A stretch of 39,157 nt of DNA from JANQGH01 sp039177555 (GTDB lineage Bacteria; Pseudomonadota; Alphaproteobacteria; DSM-16000; Inquilinaceae): the NCBI GenBank assembly GCA_039177555.1, contig JBCDFV010000041.1, positions 1 to 39,157 on the forward strand, in the 5' to 3' direction. The notes below the pieces were generated by a model that saw only the letters and a list, made by a program, of their open reading frames with translations, searched no databases and had not been told where the DNA came from. The position numbers were made by a program, and so were the translations under genes. Of the stretch, positions 1 through 6,409 are shown piece by piece. Positions within the stretch are counted from its first letter, which is position 1. Every line of letters begins with the position of its first letter.

Positions 1-735
1 ATCGCCAGCCTGACGGTCGGCGATCTGGGCTTCAGCTATCGCGACGGGCGGCCGGTGACGGTCGTGGTTGGCCAGCGCATTCCCGCCACCTTGATCCTGG
101 GCGGCACGGCGCTGGCGCTGGCGATCTTTGTCGGCGTGCCGTTCGGCATCATCGCGGCCTTGCGCCGAAACCGGCTTTCGGACCGGCTGATCATGGCGTT
201 TTCGGTGTTCGGTTTCGCCATTCCGAACTTCTTTTTCGGCATCCTGCTGATCCTGTTGTTCTCGCTTTATCTACGCTGGCTGCCCAGTTCCGGCTATGGC
301 GGACTGGACCATCTGGTCATGCCCGCGGCGACGCTGGGGCTGGCAACCGCCGGCGCGCTTGCCCGCTTCACCCGGTCGTCCATGCTGGAGGCGTTGTCCA
401 AGCCGTTTATGGAAACGGCGGCGGCCAAGGGCGCCGGGGCGTTTCGGCGGGTGATGCGGCATGCGGTGCCGAATGCCGCCATTCCGGTGGTCACCATCCT
501 GGGTCTGAACATCGGCGCCCTGATCTCGGGCTCGATCGTGACCGAGACGGTGTTCGCCTGGCCCGGGGTCGGGCGGCTCTTGATCTCGTCGGTGGAGGCG
601 CGCGATCTGGCGGTGGTGCAGTTCCTGGTCCTGCTGATCGCCCTCACCATGGTCGTGGCCAACCTGCTGGTCGACATCCTTTACAGCGTTCTTGACCCGC
701 GTATCCGGGTCGCCGGCGCGGCAAAGGCGGGCTGA
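1..735 (+). CDS. Dpp/Opp-type ABC transporter permease (DppB-like), 5' truncated by window edge
   Basis: The reading frame is open from base 1, so the first part of the gene lies outside the window and 244 residues are visible. The protein is an inner-membrane permease of the dipeptide/oligopeptide/nickel importer class. It has several long hydrophobic segments, and the EAA-type loop that contacts the ATPase lies near visible residues 136-150 (METAAAKGAGAFRRV). The C-terminal LDPRIR motif is typical of DppB proteins. A second permease starts 5 bases after its stop, so both belong to one operon whose binding protein probably lies upstream and off the window. The substrate cannot be told from the permeases. 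Family assignment is firm. Confidence 0.93.
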   Translation: MASLTVGDLGFSYRDGRPVTVVVGQRIPATLILGGTALALAIFVGVPFGIIAALRRNRLSDRLIMAFSVFGFAIPNFFFGILLILLFSLYLRWLPSSGYGGLDHLVMPAATLGLATAGALARFTRSSMLEALSKPFMETAAAKGAGAFRRVMRHAVPNAAIPVVTILGLNIGALISGSIVTETVFAWPGVGRLLISSVEARDLAVVQFLVLLIALTMVVANLLVDILYSVLDPRIRVAGAAKAG

Positions 736-740
736 CCCCG

Positions 741-1622
741 ATGGCCCAGTCCCTACCCAGCAACGAACGGCGCCGCCGCCTGGGCATGCTTTCCGCCAAC
801 CGGGTCGTGCTGGTCTTCGCCTGGGCCATCCTTGGCTGCGTCTTGTTCCTGGGCGTGTTCGGCTATTGGCTGACGCCCTATGCGCCGAGCGAACAGAACC
901 TGCTGGACCGGCTGGCACCGCCGGCGCTGTTCGGCTTCGACAGCGCGTACCTGCTCGGCTCGGACCGGCTGGGCCGCGATATCCTCGCCCGCCTGGTGTT
1001 CGCGACCCGGATCAGCCTGGCCATCGCGCTGGCCGGCACGGTGATCGGCGCGATCATCGGCACGATGCTCGGCTTCATCGCCGCCTATTTCCGGGGCCTG
1101 ATCGAAGAGGCAATCATGACCCTGGTCGACATCCAGGCGTCATTGCCCTTCATCATCATCGCGCTGACGTTGCTGGCCTTCGTCGGCAATTCGCTGACCC
1201 TTTTCATCATTATCATGGGCATTTATGGCTGGGAACGGTATGCGCGGCTGGCGCGCGGCGCCGTCCTGTCGGCGCAAAGCCAGCCCTATGCCAGGGCCGT
1301 CCGCGCGCTGGGCGCCTCGCCCTGGCGGCTCTACACGCGCCATTTGCTGCCCAACATTGCCGGCGTGCTGATCGTCCAGTTCACCTTGAACTATCCGGAG
1401 ATCGTGCTGCTTGAGACCGCGCTCTCCTTCCTCGGCCTCGGCATCCAGCCGCCGCTGACCAGCCTGGGCCAGATGATGGGCGACGGCCGCGACCTGTTGA
1501 TCAACGCCTGGTGGCTGTCGGTCATCCCCGGCACCCTGATCTTCGCCACTACCTTGTCGATCAGCATCATCGGCGACTGGCTGCGCGACCGCCTGGACCC
1601 GACAATCGGGCGCGGGGAGTAG
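741..1622 (+). CDS. Dpp/Opp-type ABC transporter permease (DppC-like)
   Basis: This 293-residue inner-membrane permease is the partner of the preceding DppB-like subunit. It has an N-terminal anchor helix (about residues 20-45), a periplasmic stretch ending in LGSDRLGRDILARL, which is diagnostic of DppC proteins, and then the transport domain. The EAA-type loop (ARAVRALGASPWRLYTRHLL) and the ETALSFLGLG motif follow. Length is normal for the family. The ATG lies 5 bases after the stop of the upstream gene. The next gene is convergent and only 17 bases away, so any ATPase genes for this transporter must be upstream of the window or elsewhere. Confidence 0.94.
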   Translation: MAQSLPSNERRRRLGMLSANRVVLVFAWAILGCVLFLGVFGYWLTPYAPSEQNLLDRLAPPALFGFDSAYLLGSDRLGRDILARLVFATRISLAIALAGTVIGAIIGTMLGFIAAYFRGLIEEAIMTLVDIQASLPFIIIALTLLAFVGNSLTLFIIIMGIYGWERYARLARGAVLSAQSQPYARAVRALGASPWRLYTRHLLPNIAGVLIVQFTLNYPEIVLLETALSFLGLGIQPPLTSLGQMMGDGRDLLINAWWLSVIPGTLIFATTLSISIIGDWLRDRLDPTIGRGE

Positions 1623-1639
1623 CGGCCGCCGAACGCCGC

Positions 1640-2536
1640 TCACGCGAGCTGTCCGCCGGTGACGTCGAGGTCCATGCCGTTCACCGACGTGGCCTGGTTG
1701 GACGCCAGAAACATCACCGCCTCGGCCATCTCGTAGGGCGTCATGATCCTGGGCGTGACAAGGGACGGCCCCACCTCGTCATAGGTCAGGCCCTGAAAGG
1801 CGAAGGATTCGCGCAGCATGGGCGTGTCGACGGCCAGGGGCGAGATCGACATGATGCGGATATTGTCGCGGGCGCTGGCCGTGGCGGCGGCCTTGGTCAA
1901 CCCGATGACGGCGTGCTTGGACGCGTTGTAATGGGCGGTGTTGCCAAAGCCGCGATGGGCGGCGACGGAGGCCATATTGACGATCGTGCCGCCGCCCTGG
2001 CGCCGCATCACCGGCAGGGCGTACTTCATGCCGTAGAAGACGCCGTCGGTGTTGGTGGCCATCATGTCGCGATAGTTCTCGATCGGAATGTCCTCGATGG
2101 CGGCCGGCGTCATGAAGATGCCGGCATTGCTGAACAGCACGTCCAGGCTGCCATACGTGTCCACCGTCGCGCCGATGAAGGCCTCGACCTGGGCCGGATC
2201 GCGCACGTCCGTCTGCATCCAGGTCGCCTCGCCGCCGGCCCCTCGGATCGAGGCCTCCACCTCACGGCCCAGCGGATCACGCCGGGCGCAGAACATGACG
2301 CTGGCGCCTTCCAGCGCGAAGGCGCGGGCGGTTGCTTCGCCGATGCCGGAATTGCCGCCCGTGACCGCGACAACCGCGCCGGCGAAGCGTCCCTCCGGAT
2401 TGGCCCGCGCCGGCGGCGCCTCAGGATTCAGGCTGTTGGCGAAGGCGTGGCCGGCGACGGTCGCGCCGGCGACCGCGCCCAGGGCCAGAGCGGCGCGGCG
2501 AGAGGGGTTGGTCGGCGTGTCTTCGGTCGTGCTCAT
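1640..2536 (-). CDS. SDR-family oxidoreductase with twin-arginine signal
   Basis: This classical short-chain dehydrogenase/reductase carries the cofactor motif TGGNSGIG (near residue 60), the SNAG motif, a catalytic Ser in VNMASV and the YNASK active site. What sets it apart is an N-terminal extension: about 35 residues with SRRAALALGAVAG followed by a hydrophobic, alanine-rich stretch and an AFA-like cleavage site, which reads as a Tat signal. The enzyme may therefore be folded with its NAD(P) cofactor in the cytoplasm and exported. I chose ATG 2536 over a TTG 18 bases upstream; a GGAG lies 13 bases before the ATG. Substrate is unknown. It is convergent with the permease operon and stands alone. 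Confidence 0.9.
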   Translation of the reverse strand: MSTTEDTPTNPSRRAALALGAVAGATVAGHAFANSLNPEAPPARANPEGRFAGAVVAVTGGNSGIGEATARAFALEGASVMFCARRDPLGREVEASIRGAGGEATWMQTDVRDPAQVEAFIGATVDTYGSLDVLFSNAGIFMTPAAIEDIPIENYRDMMATNTDGVFYGMKYALPVMRRQGGGTIVNMASVAAHRGFGNTAHYNASKHAVIGLTKAAATASARDNIRIMSISPLAVDTPMLRESFAFQGLTYDEVGPSLVTPRIMTPYEMAEAVMFLASNQATSVNGMDLDVTGGQLA

Positions 2537-2856
2537 CGTCTTTCGCTGCTCCAACTCGGTGGGGCGCTGTGTTGCTGGCGAGCCTCGCTCGCCTTCCGAT
2601 TTCAGCGCGGTGCCACAGAGTTAAGGGCAGCGACAAACGATCGCTTGAACGCACCTGTCTAGTTTTTGAACGGTCTTGCTGTCGCGCAGCCTTAGGCGGT
2701 GTGCGCCGGCCCCTGGCGCACGGCAGCGTCCCGCCGCGTCATTGACGGTGGTCAATGATGCTGCGCGGGAACGGTGATCGTCATGACGTGCCGATAGTGG
2801 CACCAGACCTCTTGGCCGGTGCCATCACGGTCTTGTTTCAAAGAAGGAAAACCGTC
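2537..2856. promoter_or_regulatory. 320-base intergenic region with an FNR/CRP-like box
   Basis: No convincing gene is visible here. The notable element is a perfect inverted repeat at 2739-2758, TCATTGAC-GGTG-GTCAATGA. Its core TTGAC-N4-GTCAA has the TTG-N8-CAA spacing of binding sites for FNR/CRP-superfamily regulators. It lies about 100 bases before the start of the 42-residue membrane peptide at 2857. I cannot place a clear -10 box. The rest of the gap shows nothing I can identify. Confidence 0.5.
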
Positions 2857-2985
2857 ATGGGACTCTCACCCGGACTGTTCATCTGCCTGTTTCTTGCCGG
2901 TCTCGGCATCTTTCTGTCGGGCGCGGCCTTCATCTGGTGGGTCTCGCTGCAGGCGAAGCTGGCACGGCTGACAAAGGCATCCTGA
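2857..2985 (+). CDS. small single-pass membrane protein (42 aa)
   Basis: A 42-residue protein starts at an ATG preceded by AAGAAGGAAAA, a good ribosome-binding site. It is almost entirely one hydrophobic helix (residues 6-31: LFICLFLAGLGIFLSG then AAFIWWVSL), followed by a short basic tail (QAKLARLTKAS). I do not recognise a family. The frame stays open 102 bases further upstream, but that extension is polar and lacks a better start. An FNR/CRP-like palindrome lies about 100 bases upstream, so expression may respond to oxygen, nitric oxide or cAMP. Such single-helix proteins are often regulators or stabilisers of membrane complexes, but no partner is evident among the neighbours. Confidence 0.55.
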   Translation: MGLSPGLFICLFLAGLGIFLSGAAFIWWVSLQAKLARLTKAS

Positions 2986-3031
2986 CGCCGTCCTAAAAGT
3001 GCGAGCCGGGGCGGCAGCGATCGGCCCGCGC

Positions 3032-3997
3032 CTAAACGGCGACGACGACGCTGCCGCGCTTGTGTCGCTGTTCGACATAGAAATGCGCCTCGGCCGTGTG
3101 CGCGAGCGTGTAGCGCCTGTCGATGAACGGCTTGATCGCGCCCGAAGCGACAAGCCGGCCGAGCGTGGCCAGGTCCTCCCTGTTGTCCTGGCTGATTCCG
3201 CACACCGCCTTCGGCCCGTCGCGGCGCGCGGTCCACAGCGCCTGGATGAGTTCGGTCACGCCGAAGCATAGAAACAGGTGCATTCCGGTCGGCGCTAGTA
3301 CTCTGCGGCATTTGGCGAATTTGGTCGTGCCGACGGTATCGAAGATGATGTCGTAGACCTCGCCGCCCTCGGCAAAATCCTCCGTCTCATAGTCGATGAC
3401 CCGGTCGGCGCCGAGCGACGCGACCAGGTGCCGGTTGGCGGCGCTGCACACGCCGGTGACCCGCGCGCCGAAATGCTTGGCAAGCTGAACCGCGAAGGTG
3501 CCGACGCAGCCGGACGCGCCGTTGATCAGCACATTCTGGCCCTCGCGGACGTCACCCCGGTCGCGCAGGAAATTGAGCGCGGTCAGCCCGCCGAACGGGA
3601 TGGCGGCCGCCGCCTCGTACGACAGGTTGGCCGGCATCGGCGCCAAGGCGCCGTCCGCCGGCATGGTCACGTACTCGGCATAGGCACCAAAGCTGCTGTA
3701 GCCGAACACACGATCGCCCGGATCAAAGCGGGTGACCCGGTCACCGACCGCGACAATCTCGCCGGCAAGGTCGGAGCCCAGGATCTTTCGTCGCGGCCTG
3801 AAAAGGCCGGTGTGCATCCGGCCCAACAGCCAGAAGACGCCGGGAAACGCGGCCGCCCGCAGGCGCCAGTCCCGCGACGTCACCGCCGTCGCGCGCACCC
3901 GGATCAAGACCTCGCCTTCGTTCGGTACCGGGCGTTCGACATCGCGCAGTTTCAGCACTTGGGGCGCGCCGTATTTCCTGTAGGTGATTGCTTTCAT
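3032..3997 (-). CDS. zinc-independent MDR-family NAD(P)-dependent alcohol dehydrogenase / quinone oxidoreductase
   Basis: A 321-residue medium-chain dehydrogenase/reductase of the quinone-reductase-like branch. The N-terminal GroES-like domain includes GSDLAGEIVAVGDRVTRFDPGDRVFG. The Rossmann domain has NVLINGASGCVGTFAVQLAK as nucleotide-binding loop. It lacks the Cys/His zinc ligands of true alcohol dehydrogenases, which fits the NADPH:quinone/enone reductase group. I chose ATG 3997 (MKAITYRKYG, the usual N terminus) because GAAAGG lies 10 bases upstream; the frame extends a further 60 bases without support. It lies downstream of the XRE/membrane-protein pair on the same strand, with about 57 bases between. 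Substrate unknown. Confidence 0.9.
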   Translation of the reverse strand: MKAITYRKYGAPQVLKLRDVERPVPNEGEVLIRVRATAVTSRDWRLRAAAFPGVFWLLGRMHTGLFRPRRKILGSDLAGEIVAVGDRVTRFDPGDRVFGYSSFGAYAEYVTMPADGALAPMPANLSYEAAAAIPFGGLTALNFLRDRGDVREGQNVLINGASGCVGTFAVQLAKHFGARVTGVCSAANRHLVASLGADRVIDYETEDFAEGGEVYDIIFDTVGTTKFAKCRRVLAPTGMHLFLCFGVTELIQALWTARRDGPKAVCGISQDNREDLATLGRLVASGAIKPFIDRRYTLAHTAEAHFYVEQRHKRGSVVVAV

Positions 3998-4053
3998 CAG
4001 TTTGCCTTTCAGAGGGCTTATGTCCCCGGCTGACGCCGGGCGTGTTTGTGTGG

Positions 4054-4287
4054 TCACGGTTTGTCGGCCTTCTCGACCGGCTCGAAGCTGAAGACGTCCG
4101 CCAGCGGCCGGCCGAAGGCCTCCGCGATCAGGAACGCCAGTTCCAGCGAGGGGGCGTATTTGGCGCTTTCGATCGCGATGATGGTCTGGCGCGTGACGCC
4201 TACCTTGTCGGCGAGCTGCTTTTGGGTCATCTCGCCGTTTTCGAAGCGCAGCCGCCGGATGGCGTTGCTGACACGGCCCTTGCCCAT
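4054..4287 (-). CDS. small XRE-family helix-turn-helix regulator
   Basis: This 77-residue protein is essentially one helix-turn-helix domain: RLRFENGEMTQKQLADKVGV (about residues 12-31), recognition helix TRQTIIAIESAKYAPS, and a short tail. It matches the minimal XRE regulators commonly encoded with a small membrane protein. Its start lies one base after the stop of the membrane-protein gene, so the two are cotranscribed and probably translationally coupled. The two identical-core inverted repeats upstream of that pair (4764-4834) are the likely binding sites, implying autoregulation. Tight coupling with a membrane protein suggests control by an event at the membrane, which is inference. Confidence 0.88.
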   Translation of the reverse strand: MGKGRVSNAIRRLRFENGEMTQKQLADKVGVTRQTIIAIESAKYAPSLELAFLIAEAFGRPLADVFSFEPVEKADKP

Positions 4288-4288
4288 G

Positions 4289-4738
4289 TCAGAACCCCCG
4301 CCGGTGAATGACCAGCTTCAAGACGTTCGAGGCGATATCGCCGAAGCTGAAGCCAAAGACCATCAGGTTGAAGACCAGGAACAGAGGCTGATCGAGCGCC
4401 AGGGCAACCATCGACAGCACGAAGCCCACCCCGACAACGATGAAGAACAGCCGCACGCCGCGCAGTTCGATCGCCTTGTCCCGCTCGTCGATCACGAAGC
4501 TGGGCTTCGGCTCGTTCGTGGCGATGGCGTGCAGAATGCTGAACAGGATGTTCACGACGATGTTCACGACAATCCCGCCGCCGATCAGGAACAGGATCGC
4601 CACGCCGATCGCGCTGGCGCCGTCCGGACCGTCGAACCGCCCCTGGGCGTAGAGCGGGAAGACGATCGCGCCGTAGATGACGATGACAAGGATCGTGCCG
4701 ATCAACGCGGCAATCGCGCTCTTTTGATGCTGGGTCAT
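4289..4738 (-). CDS. four-helix membrane protein paired with XRE regulator
   Basis: A 149-residue integral membrane protein with about four hydrophobic segments: residues 7-30 (AALIGTILVIVIYGAIVFPL), 42-70, 97-118 and 120-140. The middle cytoplasmic loop is charged (SFVIDERDKAIELRG). The DERDKAIE-like loop is seen in small membrane proteins of the DUF2178-like type that sit beside minimal XRE regulators; I recognise the gene pair rather than a proven function. It is the first gene of the pair, directly behind a double operator. No enzymatic motif is visible. Confidence is high that it is a real gene and low for any role. Confidence 0.82.
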   Translation of the reverse strand: MTQHQKSAIAALIGTILVIVIYGAIVFPLYAQGRFDGPDGASAIGVAILFLIGGGIVVNIVVNILFSILHAIATNEPKPSFVIDERDKAIELRGVRLFFIVVGVGFVLSMVALALDQPLFLVFNLMVFGFSFGDIASNVLKLVIHRRGF

Positions 4739-4763
4739 GGAAACAGGCTCGTGTCCGGTGTGA

Positions 4764-4834
4764 TTGACTATATGTCAAGTATCTTTGACACTAGGTAAGC
4801 TTGAGAAAACGCGATGTCAAACATTTTTGACATC
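4764..4834. promoter_or_regulatory. double inverted-repeat operator upstream of the membrane-protein/XRE unit
   Basis: Two copies of TGTCAA-N6-TTGACA occur at 4773-4790 and 4815-4832. The second extends to perfect 8-base arms (GATGTCAA / TTGACATC, 4813-4834). Their centres are 42 bases apart, four helical turns, so two bound dimers would face the same side of the DNA. A third overlapping repeat, TTGAC-TATAT-GTCAA, is at 4764-4778. On the minus strand each left arm reads TTGACA, identical to a -35 box, and TATAGT next to the first copy resembles a -10 box. The start codon is at 4738. Binding by the adjacent XRE protein is inference. Confidence 0.72.
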
Positions 4835-4954
4835 TAGCGGCGTCCCAGATCACACCGTGAGCCGAATTCTCTAGCGAATCAGCCGGTTGCGAGCGCCAGG
4901 GCGAAATTCTGGATTCGTAGGACGGTGGGTGCCAGAGCCGGGGAGGACGTGGTT

Positions 4955-4975
4955 CCTGTCTAGAAACTAGCCAGG
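4955..4975. other. short hairpin downstream of the toxin-antitoxin pair
   Basis: CCTGTCTAG and CTAGCCAGG form 9-base arms with one mismatch around an AAA loop. The hairpin lies 16 bases past the antitoxin stop on the transcript side. It has no T-run, so at best it is a weak terminator or 3' stabilising element. The remaining bases between 4835 and 4990 show nothing else I can identify. Confidence 0.35.
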
Positions 4976-4990
4976 CGACCGGGGAGTGGG

Positions 4991-5311
4991 TCAGGACGCG
5001 GAGCGTTGCACGCTGAAGCTGACACCCTCATTGCCCTTCAGTTGGGCAACAAGCTCAAACAAATTGTCGGCGCGCGGGTTGCCCTGCTCGCTCAGCATGC
5101 GCATCAGGCTCTTTGGGTTCTTGTGCAACTGCGCGCCCAGCGTTTCGAAGCCCACCGTCGCATTCACGTAGTCGCGCAACAGCAGCTTGCCGGTTGCCAT
5201 GTCGGCGTCGAGCAGGGCGTTCAGCGCCTCTTGCAACAGCCCAACCCGAAACTCCGGATCGCGCATTGCGCGCAGCTTCACCGTTTCCTTGAAGTCCCGC
5301 GTGAGCGCCAT
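4991..5311 (-). CDS. HigA-like antitoxin (HI1420 addiction-module antidote type)
   Basis: A 106-residue protein matching the HI1420 antidote family. It has the conserved N terminus ALTRDFKETVKLRAMRDPEF, the GKLLLRDYVNATVGFETL segment, then a Cro/CI-type helix-turn-helix (QLHKNPKSLMRMLSEQGNPR). The family normally neutralises the RelE-fold toxin encoded just upstream and represses the shared promoter. ATG 5311 is chosen because GGAGGG, formed by the last sense codons of the toxin gene, lies 7 bases upstream; a longer frame to 5404 would overlap the toxin. The gene starts 4 bases after the toxin stop. A perfect GC hairpin abuts its ribosome-binding site (5325-5340). Confidence 0.9.
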   Translation of the reverse strand: MALTRDFKETVKLRAMRDPEFRVGLLQEALNALLDADMATGKLLLRDYVNATVGFETLGAQLHKNPKSLMRMLSEQGNPRADNLFELVAQLKGNEGVSFSVQRSAS

Positions 5312-5315
5312 TCCG

Positions 5316-5645
5316 TTACCCTCCGCGCCGCTTTCGGCGCTTGTAATCTGCCCAATAGGCTTTTGCCCGATCGATATCCCGTTGCTGATGCCTCTTGGTG
5401 CCACCGGCCAGCAGGATTACCAGCGAGGTTCCGTCGCGGCCGAAATAGACCCGATATCCGGGGCCAAAATCGATCCGTCGTTCCGATATGCCGGCACCAA
5501 CCGGCTTCACGTCGCCGAAATTGCCCGTTTCGATGCGGGCGATCGCGGTACGAACTTTGAGCGCGGCGCGCGTGTCGAGCCCATCGAACCAGTCGGCAAA
5601 AGGCGACCGCCGGTCTTCCGTCTCATATTGAACGACATCGGTCAT
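5316..5645 (-). CDS. RelE/ParE-superfamily toxin (HI1419 addiction-module killer type)
   Basis: A 109-residue toxin with the hallmarks of the HI1419 family: FADWFDGLDTRAALKVRTAI at the start, then RIETGNFGDVKPVG, the basic strand ISERRIDFGPGYRVYFGRDG, LVILLAGGTKRHQQRDI, and a basic C terminus (KRRKRRGG). Family members are small basic RelE-fold proteins, usually mRNA interferases. The toxin gene comes first and the antitoxin second, the order of HigBA-type modules. ATG 5645 is immediately behind a palindromic operator, with AAGG only 3 bases from the start, so its own ribosome-binding site is poorly placed and translation may be weak. All expected motifs appear intact. Confidence 0.9.
   Translation of the reverse strand: MTDVVQYETEDRRSPFADWFDGLDTRAALKVRTAIARIETGNFGDVKPVGAGISERRIDFGPGYRVYFGRDGTSLVILLAGGTKRHQQRDIDRAKAYWADYKRRKRRGG
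5319..5340 (-). promoter_or_regulatory. ribosome-binding site and adjoining hairpin of the antitoxin gene
   Basis: On the minus strand GCGCCG-AAAG-CGGCGC (5340-5325) folds into a perfect 6-base-pair hairpin and is followed directly by GGAGGG (5324-5319), the ribosome-binding site of the antitoxin. Because the hairpin lies inside the toxin coding region, ribosomes translating the toxin would melt it, whereas stalled ones would not. A role in setting the toxin:antitoxin ratio is inference. Confidence 0.45.
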
Positions 5646-5650
5646 ACCTT

Positions 5651-5672
5651 ATGGTAACATATATGATACCAT
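5651..5672. promoter_or_regulatory. palindromic operator of the toxin-antitoxin pair
   Basis: ATGGTA-A-CATATATG-A-TACCAT is a 22-base palindrome in which only one symmetric base pair (A/A) fails. It ends 6 bases before the toxin start codon. An AT-rich palindrome overlapping the promoter is the usual binding site for HigA-type antitoxins, alone or in complex with toxin. The element would cover any -10 region of a short-leader promoter. Confidence 0.7.
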
Positions 5673-5738
5673 CAAGGCATTTGAGAAGAGACTGCAGGAC
5701 GCATGCGGTCGTCCGCTGCTGCCGGGATGGCCAAATCG

Positions 5739-6257
5739 CTAAGCCGCGCGTGACCCCGGGCCGCCGGTCTGGCGGGCGTCTTCCTGGGAGATCTGTTCGA
5801 TCATGCCGTCCAGCACCCGGTTGAAGACGGCGACGTCCGCGTCGCTGAACTGTTCGTACAGGTCTTCCTGTCGCTTCAGCGCGTCCGGCAACAGCTTGCG
5901 GTACAGCGCGGCACCGCTTTTGGTCGGCGCCAGGATCGTGCGGCGGTTGTCGGCGGGATCGGGGATCTCAGAGACAAGCCCCTTGGCCACGAGGGAGGTC
6001 TTGACCCGGCTGATACGGGCCAGATCGATGAAGATGACCTCGCCGATCTGGGTCTGGGTCATCGGCCCGAAGCCTGCGAGGATCGCCAGCATGCGCCAGG
6101 CGGTCAGGCTGAGGCCGGAGTTTTTCTCGTGCCAGCGCTGGGCCGTGCGGGTCAACAGGTGGCCGAGCACCGTGATCCGATGGGTCAGAAAACGGTCCAG
6201 TGTCGGGGCATCGCTGGCCGCGATTCGTGGTGCGGCTTTCTTACTTCTGCCCGGCAT
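5739..6257 (-). CDS. MarR-family transcriptional regulator
   Basis: A 172-residue winged-helix regulator. The N-terminal dimerisation helix (LTHRITVLGHLLTRTAQRWHE) leads into LSLTAWRMLAILAGFGPMTQ, a recognition helix region (IGEVIFIDLARISRVKTSLVAKG) and the wing IPDPADNRRTILAPTKSG, in which DxxDxR-like residues are typical of MarR. A basic N-terminal tail precedes it. Length is normal. It stands divergently from the binding protein at 6410, with a perfect TGACTAGTCA palindrome at 6279-6288 in the shared region, so it may repress itself and that neighbour. The ligand is unknown. Confidence 0.9.
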   Translation of the reverse strand: MPGRSKKAAPRIAASDAPTLDRFLTHRITVLGHLLTRTAQRWHEKNSGLSLTAWRMLAILAGFGPMTQTQIGEVIFIDLARISRVKTSLVAKGLVSEIPDPADNRRTILAPTKSGAALYRKLLPDALKRQEDLYEQFSDADVAVFNRVLDGMIEQISQEDARQTGGPGSRAA

Positions 6258-6278
6258 AAGCGGCGCCCGTGGTTTCCA

Positions 6279-6288
6279 TGACTAGTCA
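6279..6288. promoter_or_regulatory. TGACTAGTCA palindrome, candidate MarR operator
   Basis: A perfect 10-base palindrome lies 22 bases before the MarR start codon and 122 bases before the divergent binding-protein gene. On the minus strand it reads AGTTGACTAGTCATGG; TTGACTAGTCA-type sites are common for MarR-family proteins. The TTGAC could also act as a -35 box. The link to this regulator rests on position only. Confidence 0.45.
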
Positions 6289-6409
6289 ACTATCTATCAG
6301 CAAACGTGCAGGCGCACAATCGCCCTGCCCGCCAATGGTTGATCGCCCGGCGTCCCCTTGGCATGGTCTTAGAGAGTCTCGTGCCAGCCGCCATACGAGG
6401 ATTGATGCC

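Noticed and set aside
2755..2856. N-terminal extension of the small membrane protein from the first ATG in frame
   Set aside because: The extension overlaps the FNR-like palindrome, is polar and unlike a leader, and the internal ATG 2857 has the only good ribosome-binding site.
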